Assembly: GCA_963580455.1 (NCBI GenBank)
Contig: OY756961.1
Coordinates: forward strand, 11,513,001 to 11,577,000
Reading direction: 5' to 3'
DNA from: Euonymus europaeus
Lineage: Eukaryota > Streptophyta > Magnoliopsida > Celastrales > Celastraceae
DNA: 64,000 nt
Shown: piece by piece, positions 49,725-61,572 of the stretch
Layout: each line of letters opens with the position of its first letter
Numbering within the stretch: the stretch's first letter is position 1
Translations under genes and position numbers: made by a program
Notes under the pieces: model-generated
What the model saw: only the letters and a program-made list of their open reading frames with translations
Told to the model about the DNA's origin: nothing
Databases searched by the model: none

Positions 49725-52605
49725 GTTGATCGGTGTACACTTTTTATTCTTCTTCTATGTTAAATTTTACGAAAATGAGCTTCCAGGATTATTTCGATGC
49801 CAAAACACCAAATTTCTATGACAAATGGACAAAACCGTTAAAAGCTCCTCTATAGAGAGAGTTGAGCAACTTCGGACTATCAAAGTTGCTCAGTGCACAC
49901 TTTTTAATGTTCTTTTATGTCAAATTTTATGAGTATAAGCTTCCACGATTATTTCGATGGCAAAAGACCAACTTTCTATGACAAATGGACAAAATCGTTA
50001 AAAGCTCCTCCATAGAGAGTTTTGAGCAACTTCAGACAATCAAAGTCGCTCGGTGTACACTTTTTATTGTTCTTCTATGTTAAATTTTACGAAAATGAGC
50101 TTCCAGGATTATTTCGATGCCAAAACACCTACTTTCTATGGCAAATGGACAAAATCGTTAAAAGCTCCTCCATAGAGAGTGTTGAGCAACTTCGGACAGT
50201 CAAAGTTGCTCGGTGTACACCTTTTTATTGTTCTTCTATGTTAAATGTTACGAAAATGAGCTTCCAGGATTATTTCGATGCCAAAAGACCAACTTTCTAT
50301 GAAAAATGGACAAAACCGTTAGAAGCACCTCCATAGAGAGAGTTGAGCAACTTCGGACTATCAAAGTTGCTCGGTGTACACTTTTTATTCTTCTTCTATG
50401 TTAAATTTTACGAAAATGTGCTTCCAGGATTATTTCGATGCCAAAACACCAACTTTTTATGACAAATGGACAAAACCGTTAAAAGCTCCTCCATAGAGAG
50501 ATTTGAGCAACTTCGGACTATCAAAGTTGATCGGTGTACACTTTTTATTGTTCTTCTATGTTAAATTTTACGAAAATGAGCTTCCAGGATTATTTCGATG
50601 CCAAAACACCAACTTTCTATGACAAATGGACAAAACCGTTAAAAGCTCCTCCATAGAGAGATTTGGGCAACTTCGGACTATCAAAGTTGATCGGTGTACA
50701 CTTTTTATTGTTCTTCTATGTTAAATTTTACGAAAATGTGCTTCCATGATTATTTCGATGCCAAAACACCAACTTTCTATGAAAAACGGACAAAACCGTT
50801 AAAAGTTCCTCCATAGAGAGAGTTGAGCAACTTCAGACAATCAAAGTTGCTCGGTGTAAACTTTTTATTGTTCTTCTATGTTAAATTTTACGAAAATGAG
50901 CTTCCAGGATTATTTCGATGCCAAAACACCAAATTTCTATGACAAATGGACAAAACCGTTAAAAGCTCCTCTATAGAGAGAGTTGAGCAACTTCGGACTA
51001 TCAAAGTTGCTCAGTGCACACTTTTTAATGTTCTTTTATGTCAAATTTTATGAGTATAAGCTTCCAAGATTATTTCGATAGCAAAAGACCAACTTTCTAT
51101 GACAAATGGACAAAATCGTTAAAAGCTCCTCCATAGATAGTGTTGAGCAACTTCAGACAATCAAAGTCGCTCGGTGTACACTTTTTATTGTTCTTCTATG
51201 TTAAATTTTACGAAAATGAGCTTCCAGGATTATTTCGATGCCAAAACACCTACTTTCTATGGCAAATGGACAAAATCGTTAAAAGCTCCTCCATAGAGAG
51301 TGTTGAGCAACTTCGGACAATCAAAGTTGCTCGGTGTACACCTTTTTATTGTTCTTCTATGTTAAATGTTACGAAAATGAGCTTCCAGGATTATTTCGAT
51401 GCCAAAAGACCAACTTTCTATGACAAATGGACAAAACCGTTAGAAGCACCTCCATAGAGAGAGTTGAGCAACTTCGGACTATCAAAGTTGCTCGGTGTAC
51501 ACTTTTTATTCTTCTTCTATGTTAAATTTTACGAAAATGTGCTTCCAGGATTATTTCGATGCCAAAACACCAACTTTTTATGACAAATGGACAAAACCGT
51601 TAAAAGCTCCTCCATAGAGATATTTGAGCAACTTCGGACTATCAAAGTTGATCGGTGTACACTTTTTATTGTTCTTCTATGTTAAATTTTACGAAAATGA
51701 GCTTCCAGGATTATTTCGATGCCAAAACACCAACTTTCTATGACAAATGGACAAAACCGTTAAAAGCTCCTCCATAGAGAGATTTGAGCAACTTCGGACT
51801 ATCAAAGTTGATCGGTGTACACTTTTTATTCTTCTTCTATGTTAAATTTTACGAAAATGAGCATCCAGGATTATTTCGATGCCAAAACACCAAATTTCTA
51901 TGACAAATGGACAAAACCGTTAAAAGCTCCTCTATAGAGAGAGTTGACCAACTTCGGACTATCAAAGTTGCTCAGTGCACACTTTTTAATGTTCTTTTAT
52001 GTCAAATTATATGAGTATAAGCTTCCAAGATTATTTCGATGGCAAAAGACCAACTTTCTATGACAAATGGACAAAATCAATAAAAGCTCCTCCATAGAGA
52101 GTGTTGAGAAACTTCAGACAATCAAAGTCGCTCGGTGTACACTTTTTATTGTTCTTCTATGTTAAATTTTACGAAAATGAGCTTCCAGGATTATTTCGAT
52201 CCCAAAACACCAACTTTCTATGACAAATGGACAAAAACGTTAAAAGCTCCTCCATAGAGAGATTTGAGCAACTTCGGACAATCAAAGTTGCTCGGTGTAC
52301 ACTTTTTATTCTTCATCTTATTAAATTTTACGAAAATGAGCTTCCAGGATTATTTTGATGCCAAAACACCAACTTTCTATGACAAATGGACAAAACCGTT
52401 AAAAGCTCCTCCATAGAGAGAGTTGAACAACTTCGGACTATCGAAGTTGATCGGTGTACACTTTTTATTGTTCTTCTATGTTAAATTTTAAGAAAATGAG
52501 CTTCCAGGATTATTTCGATGCCAAAACACCAACTTTCTATGACAAATGGACAAAACCGTTAAAAGCTCCTCCATAGAGAGATTTGAGCAACTTCGGACTA
52601 TCAAA
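49725..52605 (+). repeat. HOR unit S2, 18 monomers (2881 bp)
   Basis: This begins like S1 (gagtata 49,931, 161 bp unit at 50,205), then a second start-like block (gagtata 51,052 with gatagcaaaag, 161 bp unit at 51,326), then a P-like block (gagtata 52,013, gttgaccaac, aaaatcaat, 159 bp unit at 52,287). The same order recurs at +5124 bp in S4, with shared rare variants such as agatttgggcaac (near 50,661 and 55,785) and acaaaaacgtt. Homology at that offset spans roughly 49.6-52.6 kb. Confidence 0.85.
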
Positions 52606-54848
52606 GTTGATCGGTGTACACTTTTTATTCTTCTTCTATGTTAAATTTTACGAAAATGAGCTTCCAGGATTATTTCGATGCCAAAACACCAAATTTCTAT
52701 GACAAATGGACAAAACCGTTAAAAGCTCCTCTATAGAGAGAGTTGAGCAACTTCGGACTATCAAAGTTGCTCAGTGCACACTTTTTAATGTTCTTTTATG
52801 TCAAATTTTATGAGTATAAGCTTCCACGATTATTTCGATGGCAAAAGACCAACTTTCTATGACAAATGGACAAAATCGTTAAAAGCTCCTCCATAGAGAG
52901 TTTTGAGCAACTTCAGACAATCAAAGTCGCTCGGTGTACACTTTTTATTGTTCTTCTATGTTAAATTTTACGAAAATGAGCTTCCAGGATTATTTCGATG
53001 CCAAAACACCTACTTTCTATGGCAAATGGACAAAATCGTTAAAAGCTCCTCCATAGAGAGTGTTGAGCAACTTCGGACAGTCAAAGTTGCTCGGTGTACA
53101 CCTTTTTATTGTTCTTCTATGTTAAATGTTACGAAAATGAGCTTCCAGGATTATTTCGATGCCAAAAGACCAACTTTCTATGACAAATGGACAAAACCGT
53201 TAGAAGCACCTCCATAGAGAGTGTTGAGCAACTTCGGACAGTCAAAGTTGCTCGGTGTACACCTTTTTATTGTTCTTCTATGTTAAATGTTACGAAAATG
53301 TGCTTCCAGGATTATTTCGATGCCAAAACACCAACTTTTTATGACAAATGGACAAAACCGTTAAAAGCACCTCCATAGAGAGATTTGAGCAACTTCGGAC
53401 TATCAAAGTTGATCGGTGTACACTTTTTATTCTTCTTCTATGTTAAATTTTACGAAAATGTGCTTCCAGGATTATTTCGATGCCAAAACACCAACTTTTT
53501 ATGACAAATGGACAAAACCGTTAAAAGCTCCTCCATAGAGAGATTTGAGCAACTTCGGACTATCAAAGTTGATCGGTGTACACTTTTTATTGTTCTTCTA
53601 TGTTAAATTTTACGAAAATGAGCTTCCAGGATTATTTCGATGCCAAAACACCAACTTTCTATGAAAAACGGACAAAACCGTTAAAAGTTCCTCCATAGAG
53701 AGAGTTGAGCAACTTCAGACAATCAAAGTTGCTCGGTGTAAACTTTTTATTGTTCTTCTATGTTAAATTTTACGAAAATGAGCTTCCAGGATTATTTCGA
53801 TGCCAAAACACCAAATTTCTATGACAAATGGACAAAACCGTTAAAAGCTCCTCTATAGAGAGAGTTGAGCAACTTCGGACTATCAAAGTTGCTCAGTGCA
53901 CACTTTTTAATGTTCTTTTATGTCAAATTTTATGAGTATAAGCTTCCAAGATTATTTCGATAGCAAAAGACCAACTTTCTATGACAAATGGACAAAATCG
54001 TTAAAAGCTCCTCCATAGATAGTGTTGAGCAACTTCAGACAATCAAAGTCGCTCGGTGTACACTTTTTATTGTTCTTCTATGTTAAATTTTACGAAAATG
54101 AGCTTCCAGGATTATTTCGATGCCAAAACACCTACTTTCTATGGCAAATGGACAAAATCGTTAAAAGCTCCTCCATAGAGAGTGTTGAGCAACTTCGGAC
54201 AATCAAAGTTGCTCGGTGTACACTTTTTATTGTTCTTCTATGTTAAATTTTACGAAAATGAGCTTCCAGGATTATTTCGATGCCAAAACACCTACTTTCT
54301 ATGGCAAATGGACAAAATCGTTAAAAGCTCCTCCATAGAGAGTGTTGAGCAACTTCGGACAATCAAAGTTGCTCGGTGTACACCTTTTTATTGTTCTTCT
54401 ATGTTAAATGTTACGAAAATGAGCTTCCAGGATTATTTCGATGCCAAAAGACCAACTTTCTATGACAAATGGACAAAACCGTTAGAAGCACCTCCATAGA
54501 GAGAGTTGAGCAACTTCGGACTATCAAAGTTGCTCGGTGTACACTTTTTATTCTTCTTCTATGTTAAATTTTACGAAAATGTGCTTCCAGGATTATTTCG
54601 ATGCCAAAACACCAACTTTTTATGACAAATGGACAAAACCGTTAAAAGCTCCTCCATAGAGATATTTGAGCAACTTCGGACTATCAAAGTTGATCGGTGT
54701 ACACTTTTTATTGTTCTTCTATGTTAAATTTTACGAAAATGAGCTTCCAGGATTATTTCGATGCCAAAACACCAACTTTCTATGACAAATGGACAAAACC
54801 GTTAAAAGCTCCTCCATAGAGAGATTTGAGCAACTTCGGACTATCAAA
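52606..54848 (+). repeat. HOR unit S3, 14 monomers (2243 bp)
   Basis: This shares the S1/S2 opening (gagtata 52,812, 161 bp unit 53,086) and then has a second 161 bp unit directly behind it at 53,247. That unit is chimeric, starting like the caccttttt type and ending with the gtgcttcc type. A later block (gagtata 53,934, gatagc) contains the cctactttctatggc monomer twice in a row (54,131 and 54,291) before the 161 bp unit at 54,368. Three 161 bp units explain the +3. Confidence 0.85.
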
Positions 54849-57800
54849 GTTGATCGGTGTACACTTTTTATTCTTCTTCTATGTTAAATTTTACGAAAAT
54901 GAGCTTCCAGGATTATTTCGATGCCAAAACACCAAATTTCTATGACAAATGGACAAAACCGTTAAAAGCTCCTCTATAGAGAGAGTTGAGCAACTTCGGA
55001 CTATCAAAGTTGCTCAGTGCACACTTTTTAATGTTCTTTTATGTCAAATTTTATGAGTATAAGCTTCCACGATTATTTCGATGGCAAAAGACCAACTTTC
55101 TATGACAAATGGACAAAATCGTTAAAAGCTCCTCCATAGAGAGTTTTGAGCAACTTCAGACAATCAAAGTCGCTCGGTGTACACTTTTTATTGTTCTTCT
55201 ATGTTAAATTTTACGAAAATGAGCTTCCAGGATTATTTCGATGCCAAAACACCTACTTTCTATGGCAAATGGACAAAATCGTTAAAAGCTCCTCCATAGA
55301 GAGTGTTGAGCAACTTCGGACAGTCAAAGTTGCTCGGTGTACACCTTTTTATTGTTCTTCTATGTTAAATGTTACGAAAATGAGCTTCCAGGATTATTTC
55401 GATGCCAAAAGACCAACTTTCTATGACAAATGGACAAAACCGTTAGAAGCACCTCCATAGAGAGAGTTGAGCAACTTCGGACTATCAAAGTTGCTCGGTG
55501 TACACTTTTTATTCTTCTTCTATGTTAAATTTTACGAAAATGTGCTTCCAGGATTATTTCGATGCCAAAACACCAACTTTTTATGACAAATGGACAAAAC
55601 CGTTAAAAGCTCCTCCATAGAGAGATTTGAGCAACTTCGGACTATCAAAGTTGATCGGTGTACACTTTTTATTGTTCTTCTATGTTAAATTTTACGAAAA
55701 TGAGCTTCCAGGATTATTTCGATGCCAAAACACCAACTTTCTATGACAAATGGACAAAACCGTTAAAAGCTCCTCCATAGAGAGATTTGGGCAACTTCGG
55801 ACTATCAAAGTTGATCGGTGTACACTTTTTATTGTTCTTCTATGTTAAATTTTACGAAAATGTGCTTCCATGATTATTTCGATGCCAAAACACCAACTTT
55901 CTATGAAAAACGGACAAAACCGTTAAAAGTTCCTCCATAGAGAGAGTTGAGCAACTTCAGACAATCAAAGTTGCTCGGTTTAAACTTTTTATTGTTCTTC
56001 TATGTTAAATTTTACGAAAATGAGCTTCCAGGATTATTTCGATGCCAAAACACCAAATTTCTATGACAAATGGACAAAACCGTTAAAAGCTCCTCTATAG
56101 AGAGAGTTGAGCAACTTCGGACTATCAAAGTTGCTCAGTGCACACTTTTTAATGTTCTTTTATGTCAAATTTTATGAGTATAAGCTTCCAAGATTATTTC
56201 GATAGCAAAAGACCAACTTTCTATGACAAATGGACAAAATCGTTAAAAGCTCCTCCATAGATAGTGTTGAGCAACTTCAGACAATCAAAGTCGCTCGGTG
56301 TACACTTTTTATTGTTCTTCTATGTTAAATTTTACGAAAATGAGCTTCCAGGATTATTTCGATGCCAAAACACCTACTTTCTATGGCAAATGGACAAAAT
56401 CGTTAAAAGCTCCTCCATAGAGAGTGTTGAGCAACTTCGGACAATCAAAGTTGCTCGGTGTACACCTTTTTATTGTTCTTCTATGTTAAATGTTACGAAA
56501 ATGAGCTTCCAGGATTATTTCGATGCCAAAAGACCAACTTTCTATGACAAATGGACAAAACCGTTAGAAGCACCTCCATAGAGAGAGTTGAGCAACTTCG
56601 GACTATCAAAGTTGCTCGGTGTACACTTTTTATTCTTCTTCTATGTTAAATTTTACGAAAATGTGCTTCCAGGATTATTTCGATGCCAAAACACCAACTT
56701 TTTATGACAAATGGACAAAACCGTTAAAAGCTCCTCCATAGAGATATTTGAGCAACTTCGGACTATCAAAGTTGATCGGTGTACACTTTTTATTGTTCTT
56801 CTATGTTAAATTTTACGAAAATGAGCTTCCAGGATTATTTCGATGCCAAAACACCAACTTTCTATGACAAATGGACAAAACCGTTAAAAGCTCCTCCATA
56901 GAGAGATTTGAGCAACTTCGGACTATCAAAGTTGATCGGTGTACACTTTTTATTCTTCTTCTATGTTAAATTTTACGAAAATGAGCTTCCAGGATTATTT
57001 CGATGCCAAAACACCAAATTTCTATGACAAATGGACAAAACCGTTAAAAGCTCCTCTATAGAGAGAGTTGACCAACTTCGGACTATCAAAGTTGCTCAGT
57101 GCACACTTTTTAATGTTCTTTTATGTCAAATTATATGAGTATAAGCTTCCAAGATTATTTCGATGGCAAAAGACCAACTTTCTATGACAAATGGACAAAA
57201 TCAATAAAAGCTCCTCCATAGAGAGTGTTGAGAAACTTCAGACAATCAAAGTCGCTCGGTGTACACTTTTTATTGTTCTTCTATGTTAAATTTTACGAAA
57301 ATGAGCTTCCAGGATTATTTCGATCCCAAAACACCAACTTTCTATGACAAATGGACAAAAACGTTAAAAGCTCCTCCATAGAGAGATTTGAGCAACTTCG
57401 GACAATCAAAGTTGCTCGGTGTACACTTTTTATTCTTCATCTTATTAAATTTTACGAAAATGAGCTTCCAGGATTATTTTGATGCCAAAACACCAACTTT
57501 CTATGACAAATGGACAAAACCGTTAAAAGCTCCTCCATAGAGAGAGTTGAACAACTTCGGACTATCGAAGTTGATCGGTGTACACTTTTTATTGTTCTTC
57601 TATGTTAAATTTTACGAAAATGAGCTTCCAGGATTATTTCGATGCCAAAACACCAACTTTCTATGACAAATGGACAAAACCGTTAAAAGCTCCTCCATAG
57701 AGAGATTTGAGCAACTTCGGACTATCAAAGTTGATCGGTATACACTTTTTATTGTTCTTCTATGTTAAATTTTACGAAAATGAGCTTCCAGGATTATTTC

Positions 57801-58049
57801 GATGCCAAAACACCAACTTTCTATGACAAATGGACAAAACCGTTAAAAGCTCCTCCATAGAGAGAGTTGAGGAACTTCGGACTATCAAATTTGATCGGTG
57901 TACACTTTTTATTGTTCTTCTATGTTAAATTTTAAGAAAATGAGCTTCCAGGATTATTTCGATGCCAAAACACCAACTTTCTATGACAAATGGACAAAAC
58001 CGTTAAAAGCTCCTCCATAGAGAGATTTGAGCAACTTCGGACTATCAAA
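54849..58049 (+). repeat. HOR unit S4, 20 monomers (3201 bp)
   Basis: This repeats S2 at an offset of 5124 bp to about 57.7 kb (gagtata 55,055, 56,176 and 57,137; 161 bp units 55,329 and 56,450; 159 bp unit 57,411). It then has two further monomers, the second with tttaagaaaatgagc near 57,932. S2 has the same tttaagaaaatg change earlier, near 52,488. It ends before the monomer with gatcgatg at 58,050. Confidence 0.83.
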
Positions 58050-59651
58050 GTTGATCGATGTACACTTTTTATTCTTCTTCTATGTTGAATTTTACGAAAA
58101 TGAGCTTCCAGGATTATTTCGATGCAAAAACACCAAATTTCTATGGCAAATGGACAAAACCGTTAAAAGCTCCTCTATAGAGAGAGTTGAGCAACTTCGG
58201 ACAATCAAAGTTGCTCAGTGCACACTTTTTAATGTTCTTTTATGTCAAATTTTATGAGTATAAGCTTCCAAGATTATTTCGATGGCAAAAGACCAACTTT
58301 CTATGACAAATGGACAAAATCGTTAAAAGCTCCTCCATAGAGAGTTTTGAGCAACTTCAGACAATCAAAGTCGCTCGGTGTACACTTTTTATTGTTCTTC
58401 TACGTTAAATTTTATGAAAATGAGCTTCCAGGATTATTTCGATGCCAAAACACCTACTTTCTATGGCAAATGGACAAAATCGTTAAAAGCTCCTCCATAG
58501 AGAGTGTTGAGCAACTTCGGACAATCAAAGTTGCTCGGTGTACACCTTTTTATTGTTCTTCTATGTTAAATGTTACGAAAATGAGCTTCCAGGATTATTT
58601 CGATGCCAAAAGACCAACTTTCTATGACAAATGGACAAAACCATTAGAAGCACCTCCATAGAGAGAGTTGAGCAACTTCGGACTATCAAAGTTGCTCGGT
58701 GTACACTTTTTATTCTTCTTCTATGTTAAATTTTACGAAAATGTGCTTCCAGGATTATTTCGATGCCAAAACACCAACTTTCTATGACAAATGGACAAAA
58801 CCGTTAATAGGTCCTCCATAGAGAGATTTGAGCAACTTCGGACTATCAAAGTTGATCGGTGTACACTTTTAATTGTTCTTCTATGTTAAATTTTACGAAA
58901 ATGTGCTTCCAGGATTATTTCGATGCCAAAACACCAACTTTCTATGAAAAACGGACAAAACCGTTAAAAGTTCCTCCATAGAGAGAGTTGAGCAACTTCA
59001 GACAATCAAAGTTGCTCGGTGTAAACTTTTTATTGTTCTTCTATGTTAAATTTTACGAAAATGAGCTTCCAGGATTATTTCGATGCCAAAACACCAAATT
59101 TCTATGACAAATGGACAAAACCGTTAAAAGCTCCTCGATAGAGAGAGTTGAGCAACTTCGGACTATCAAAGTTGCTCAGTGCACACTTTTTAATGTTCTT
59201 TTATGTCAAATTTTATGAGTATAAGCTTCCAAGATTATTTCGATGGCAAAAGACCAACTTTCTATGACAAATGGACAAAATCGTTAAAAGCTCCTCCATA
59301 GATAGTGTTGAGCAACTTCAGACAATCAAAGTCGCTCGGTGTACACTTTTTATTGTTCTTCTATGTTAAATTTTACGAAAATGAGCTTCCAGGATTATTT
59401 CGATGCCAAAACACCTACTTTCTATGGCAAATGGACAAAATCGTTAAAAGCTCCTCCATAGAGAGTGTTGAGCAACTTCGGACAATCAAAGTTGATCGGT
59501 GTACACCTTTTTATTGTTCTTCTATGTTAAATGTTACGAAAATGAGCTTCCAGGATTATTTCGATGCCAAAAGACCAACTTTCTATGACAAATGGACAAA
59601 ACCGTTAGAAGCACCTCCATAGAGAGAGTTGAGCAACTTCGGACTATCAAA
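58050..59651 (+). repeat. S-type block S5, 10 monomers
   Basis: This is another S-like series: opening monomer with gatcgatgtac and tatgttgaattt, gagtata 58,256, tcgctcgg monomer, 161 bp unit 58,530, gttagaagc monomer, a gtgcttcc monomer with gttaataggtcc near 58,805, then a second gagtata at 59,217 and a 161 bp unit at 59,491. It is shorter than S1-S4 and has more private substitutions, so the exact relation to the other copies is uncertain. Confidence 0.75.
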
Positions 59652-61572
59652 GTTGCTCGGTGTACACTTTTTATTCTTCTTCTATGTTAAATTTTACGAA
59701 AATGTGCTTCCAGGATTATTTCGATGCCAAAACACCAAATTTCTATGACAAATGGACAAAACCGTTAAAAGCTCCTCCATAGAGAGATTTGAGCAACTTC
59801 GGACTATCAAAGTTGATCGGTGTACACTTTTTATTGTTCTTCTATGTTAAATTTTACGAAAATGAGCTTCCAGGATTATTTCGATGCCAAAACACCAACT
59901 TTCTATGACAAATGGACAAAACCGTTAAAAGCTCCTCCATAGAGAGATTTGAGCAACTTCGGACTATCAAAGTTGATCGGTGTACACTTTTTATTGTTCT
60001 TCTATGTTAAATTTTAAGAAAATAAACTTCCAGGATTATTTCGATGCCAAAACACCAACTTTCTATGACAAATGGACAAAACCGTTAAAAGCTCCTCCAT
60101 ACAGAGTATTGAGCAACTTCGGACTATCAAAGTTGATCGGTGTACACCTTTTATTGTTCTTCTATGTTAAATTTTACGAAAATGTGCTTCTAGGATTATT
60201 TCGATGCCAAAACACCAACTTTCTATGAAAAAAGGACAAAACCGTTAAAAGTTCTTCCATAGAGAGAGTTGAGCAACTTCAGACAATCAAAGTTGCTCGG
60301 TGTAAAATTTTTATTGTTCTTCTATGTTAAATTTTACGAAAATGAGCTTCCAGGACTATTTCGATGCAAAAATACCAACTTTCTATGAAAAACGGACAAA
60401 ACCGTTAAAAGTTCCTCCATAGAGAGAGTTGAGCAACTTCAGACAATCAAAGTTGCTCGGTGTAAACTTTTTATTGTTCTTCTATGTTAAATTTTACGAA
60501 AATGAGCTTCCAGGACTATTTCGATGCAAAAATACCAACTTTCTATGGCAAATAGACAAAATCGTTAAAAGCTCCTCCATAGAGAGTGTTGAGCAACTTC
60601 GGACAATCAAAGTTGATCGGTGTACACCTTTTTATTGTTCTTCTATGTTAAATGTTACGAAAATGAGCTTCCAGGATTATTTCGATGCCAAAAGACCAAC
60701 TTTCTATGACAAATGGACAAAACCGTTAGAAGCACCTCCATAGAGAGAGTTGAGCAACTTCGGACTATCAAAGTTGCTCGGTGTACACTTTTTATTCTTC
60801 TTCTATGTTAAATTTTACGAAAATGTGCTTCCAGGATTATTTCGATGCCAAAACACCAACTTTCTATGACAAATGGACAAAACCGTTAAAAGCTCCTCCA
60901 TAGAGATATTTGAGCAACTTCGGACTATCAAAGTTGATCGGTGTACACTTTTTATTGTTCTTCTATGTTAAATTTTACGAAAATGAGCTTCCAGGATTAT
61001 TTCGATGCCAAAACACCAACTTTCTATGACAAATGGACAAAACCGTTAAAAGCTCCTCCATAGAGAGATTTGAGCAACTTCGGACTATCAAAGTTGATCG
61101 GTGTACACTTTTTATTGTTCTTCTATGTTAAATTTTACGAAAATGTTCTTCCAGGATTATTTCGATGCCAAAACACCAACTTTCTATGAAAAACGGACAA
61201 AACCGTTAAAAGTTCCTCCATAGAGAGAGTTGAGCAACTTCAGACAATCAAATTTGCTCGGTGTAAACTTTTTATTGTTTTTCTATGTTAAATTTTACGA
61301 AAATGAGCTTCCAGGACTATTTCGATGCAAAAACACCAACTTTCTATGACAAATGGACAAAACCATTAAAAGCTCCTCCATAGAGAGATTTGATCAACTT
61401 CGGACTATCAAAGTTGCTCAGTGCACACTTTTTAATGTTCTTCTATGTCAAATTTTATGAGTATATGCTTCCAAGATTATTTCGATGCCAAAAGACCAAC
61501 TTTTTATGACAAATGGACAAAATCGTTAAAAGCTCCTCCATAGAGAGTGTTGAGCAACTTCAGACAATCAAA
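59652..61572 (+). repeat. Mixed S-type monomers, no clean HOR
   Basis: About twelve monomers of S and left-like types are mixed here. Notable are a monomer with taagaaaataaacttcc near 60,014, a direct monomer duplication at 60,241-60,560, a 161 bp unit at 60,612 that follows a gcaaaaatacc monomer instead of the usual cctactttc one, and an atgttcttcc variant near 61,143. The gtaaac plus gatgcaaaaa order, common in the left domain, reappears near 61,263-61,330. Confidence 0.7.
60241..60560 (+). repeat. Near-identical monomer duplication
   Basis: Bases 60,241-60,400 and 60,401-60,560 match closely, sharing gcaaaaataccaac and agttc(c/t)tccatag. I see two differences before they part: ttcttcc against ttcctcc, and gtaaaattt against gtaaacttt. 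The gcaaaaatacc form is rare elsewhere (one case near 18,943). Confidence 0.83.
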
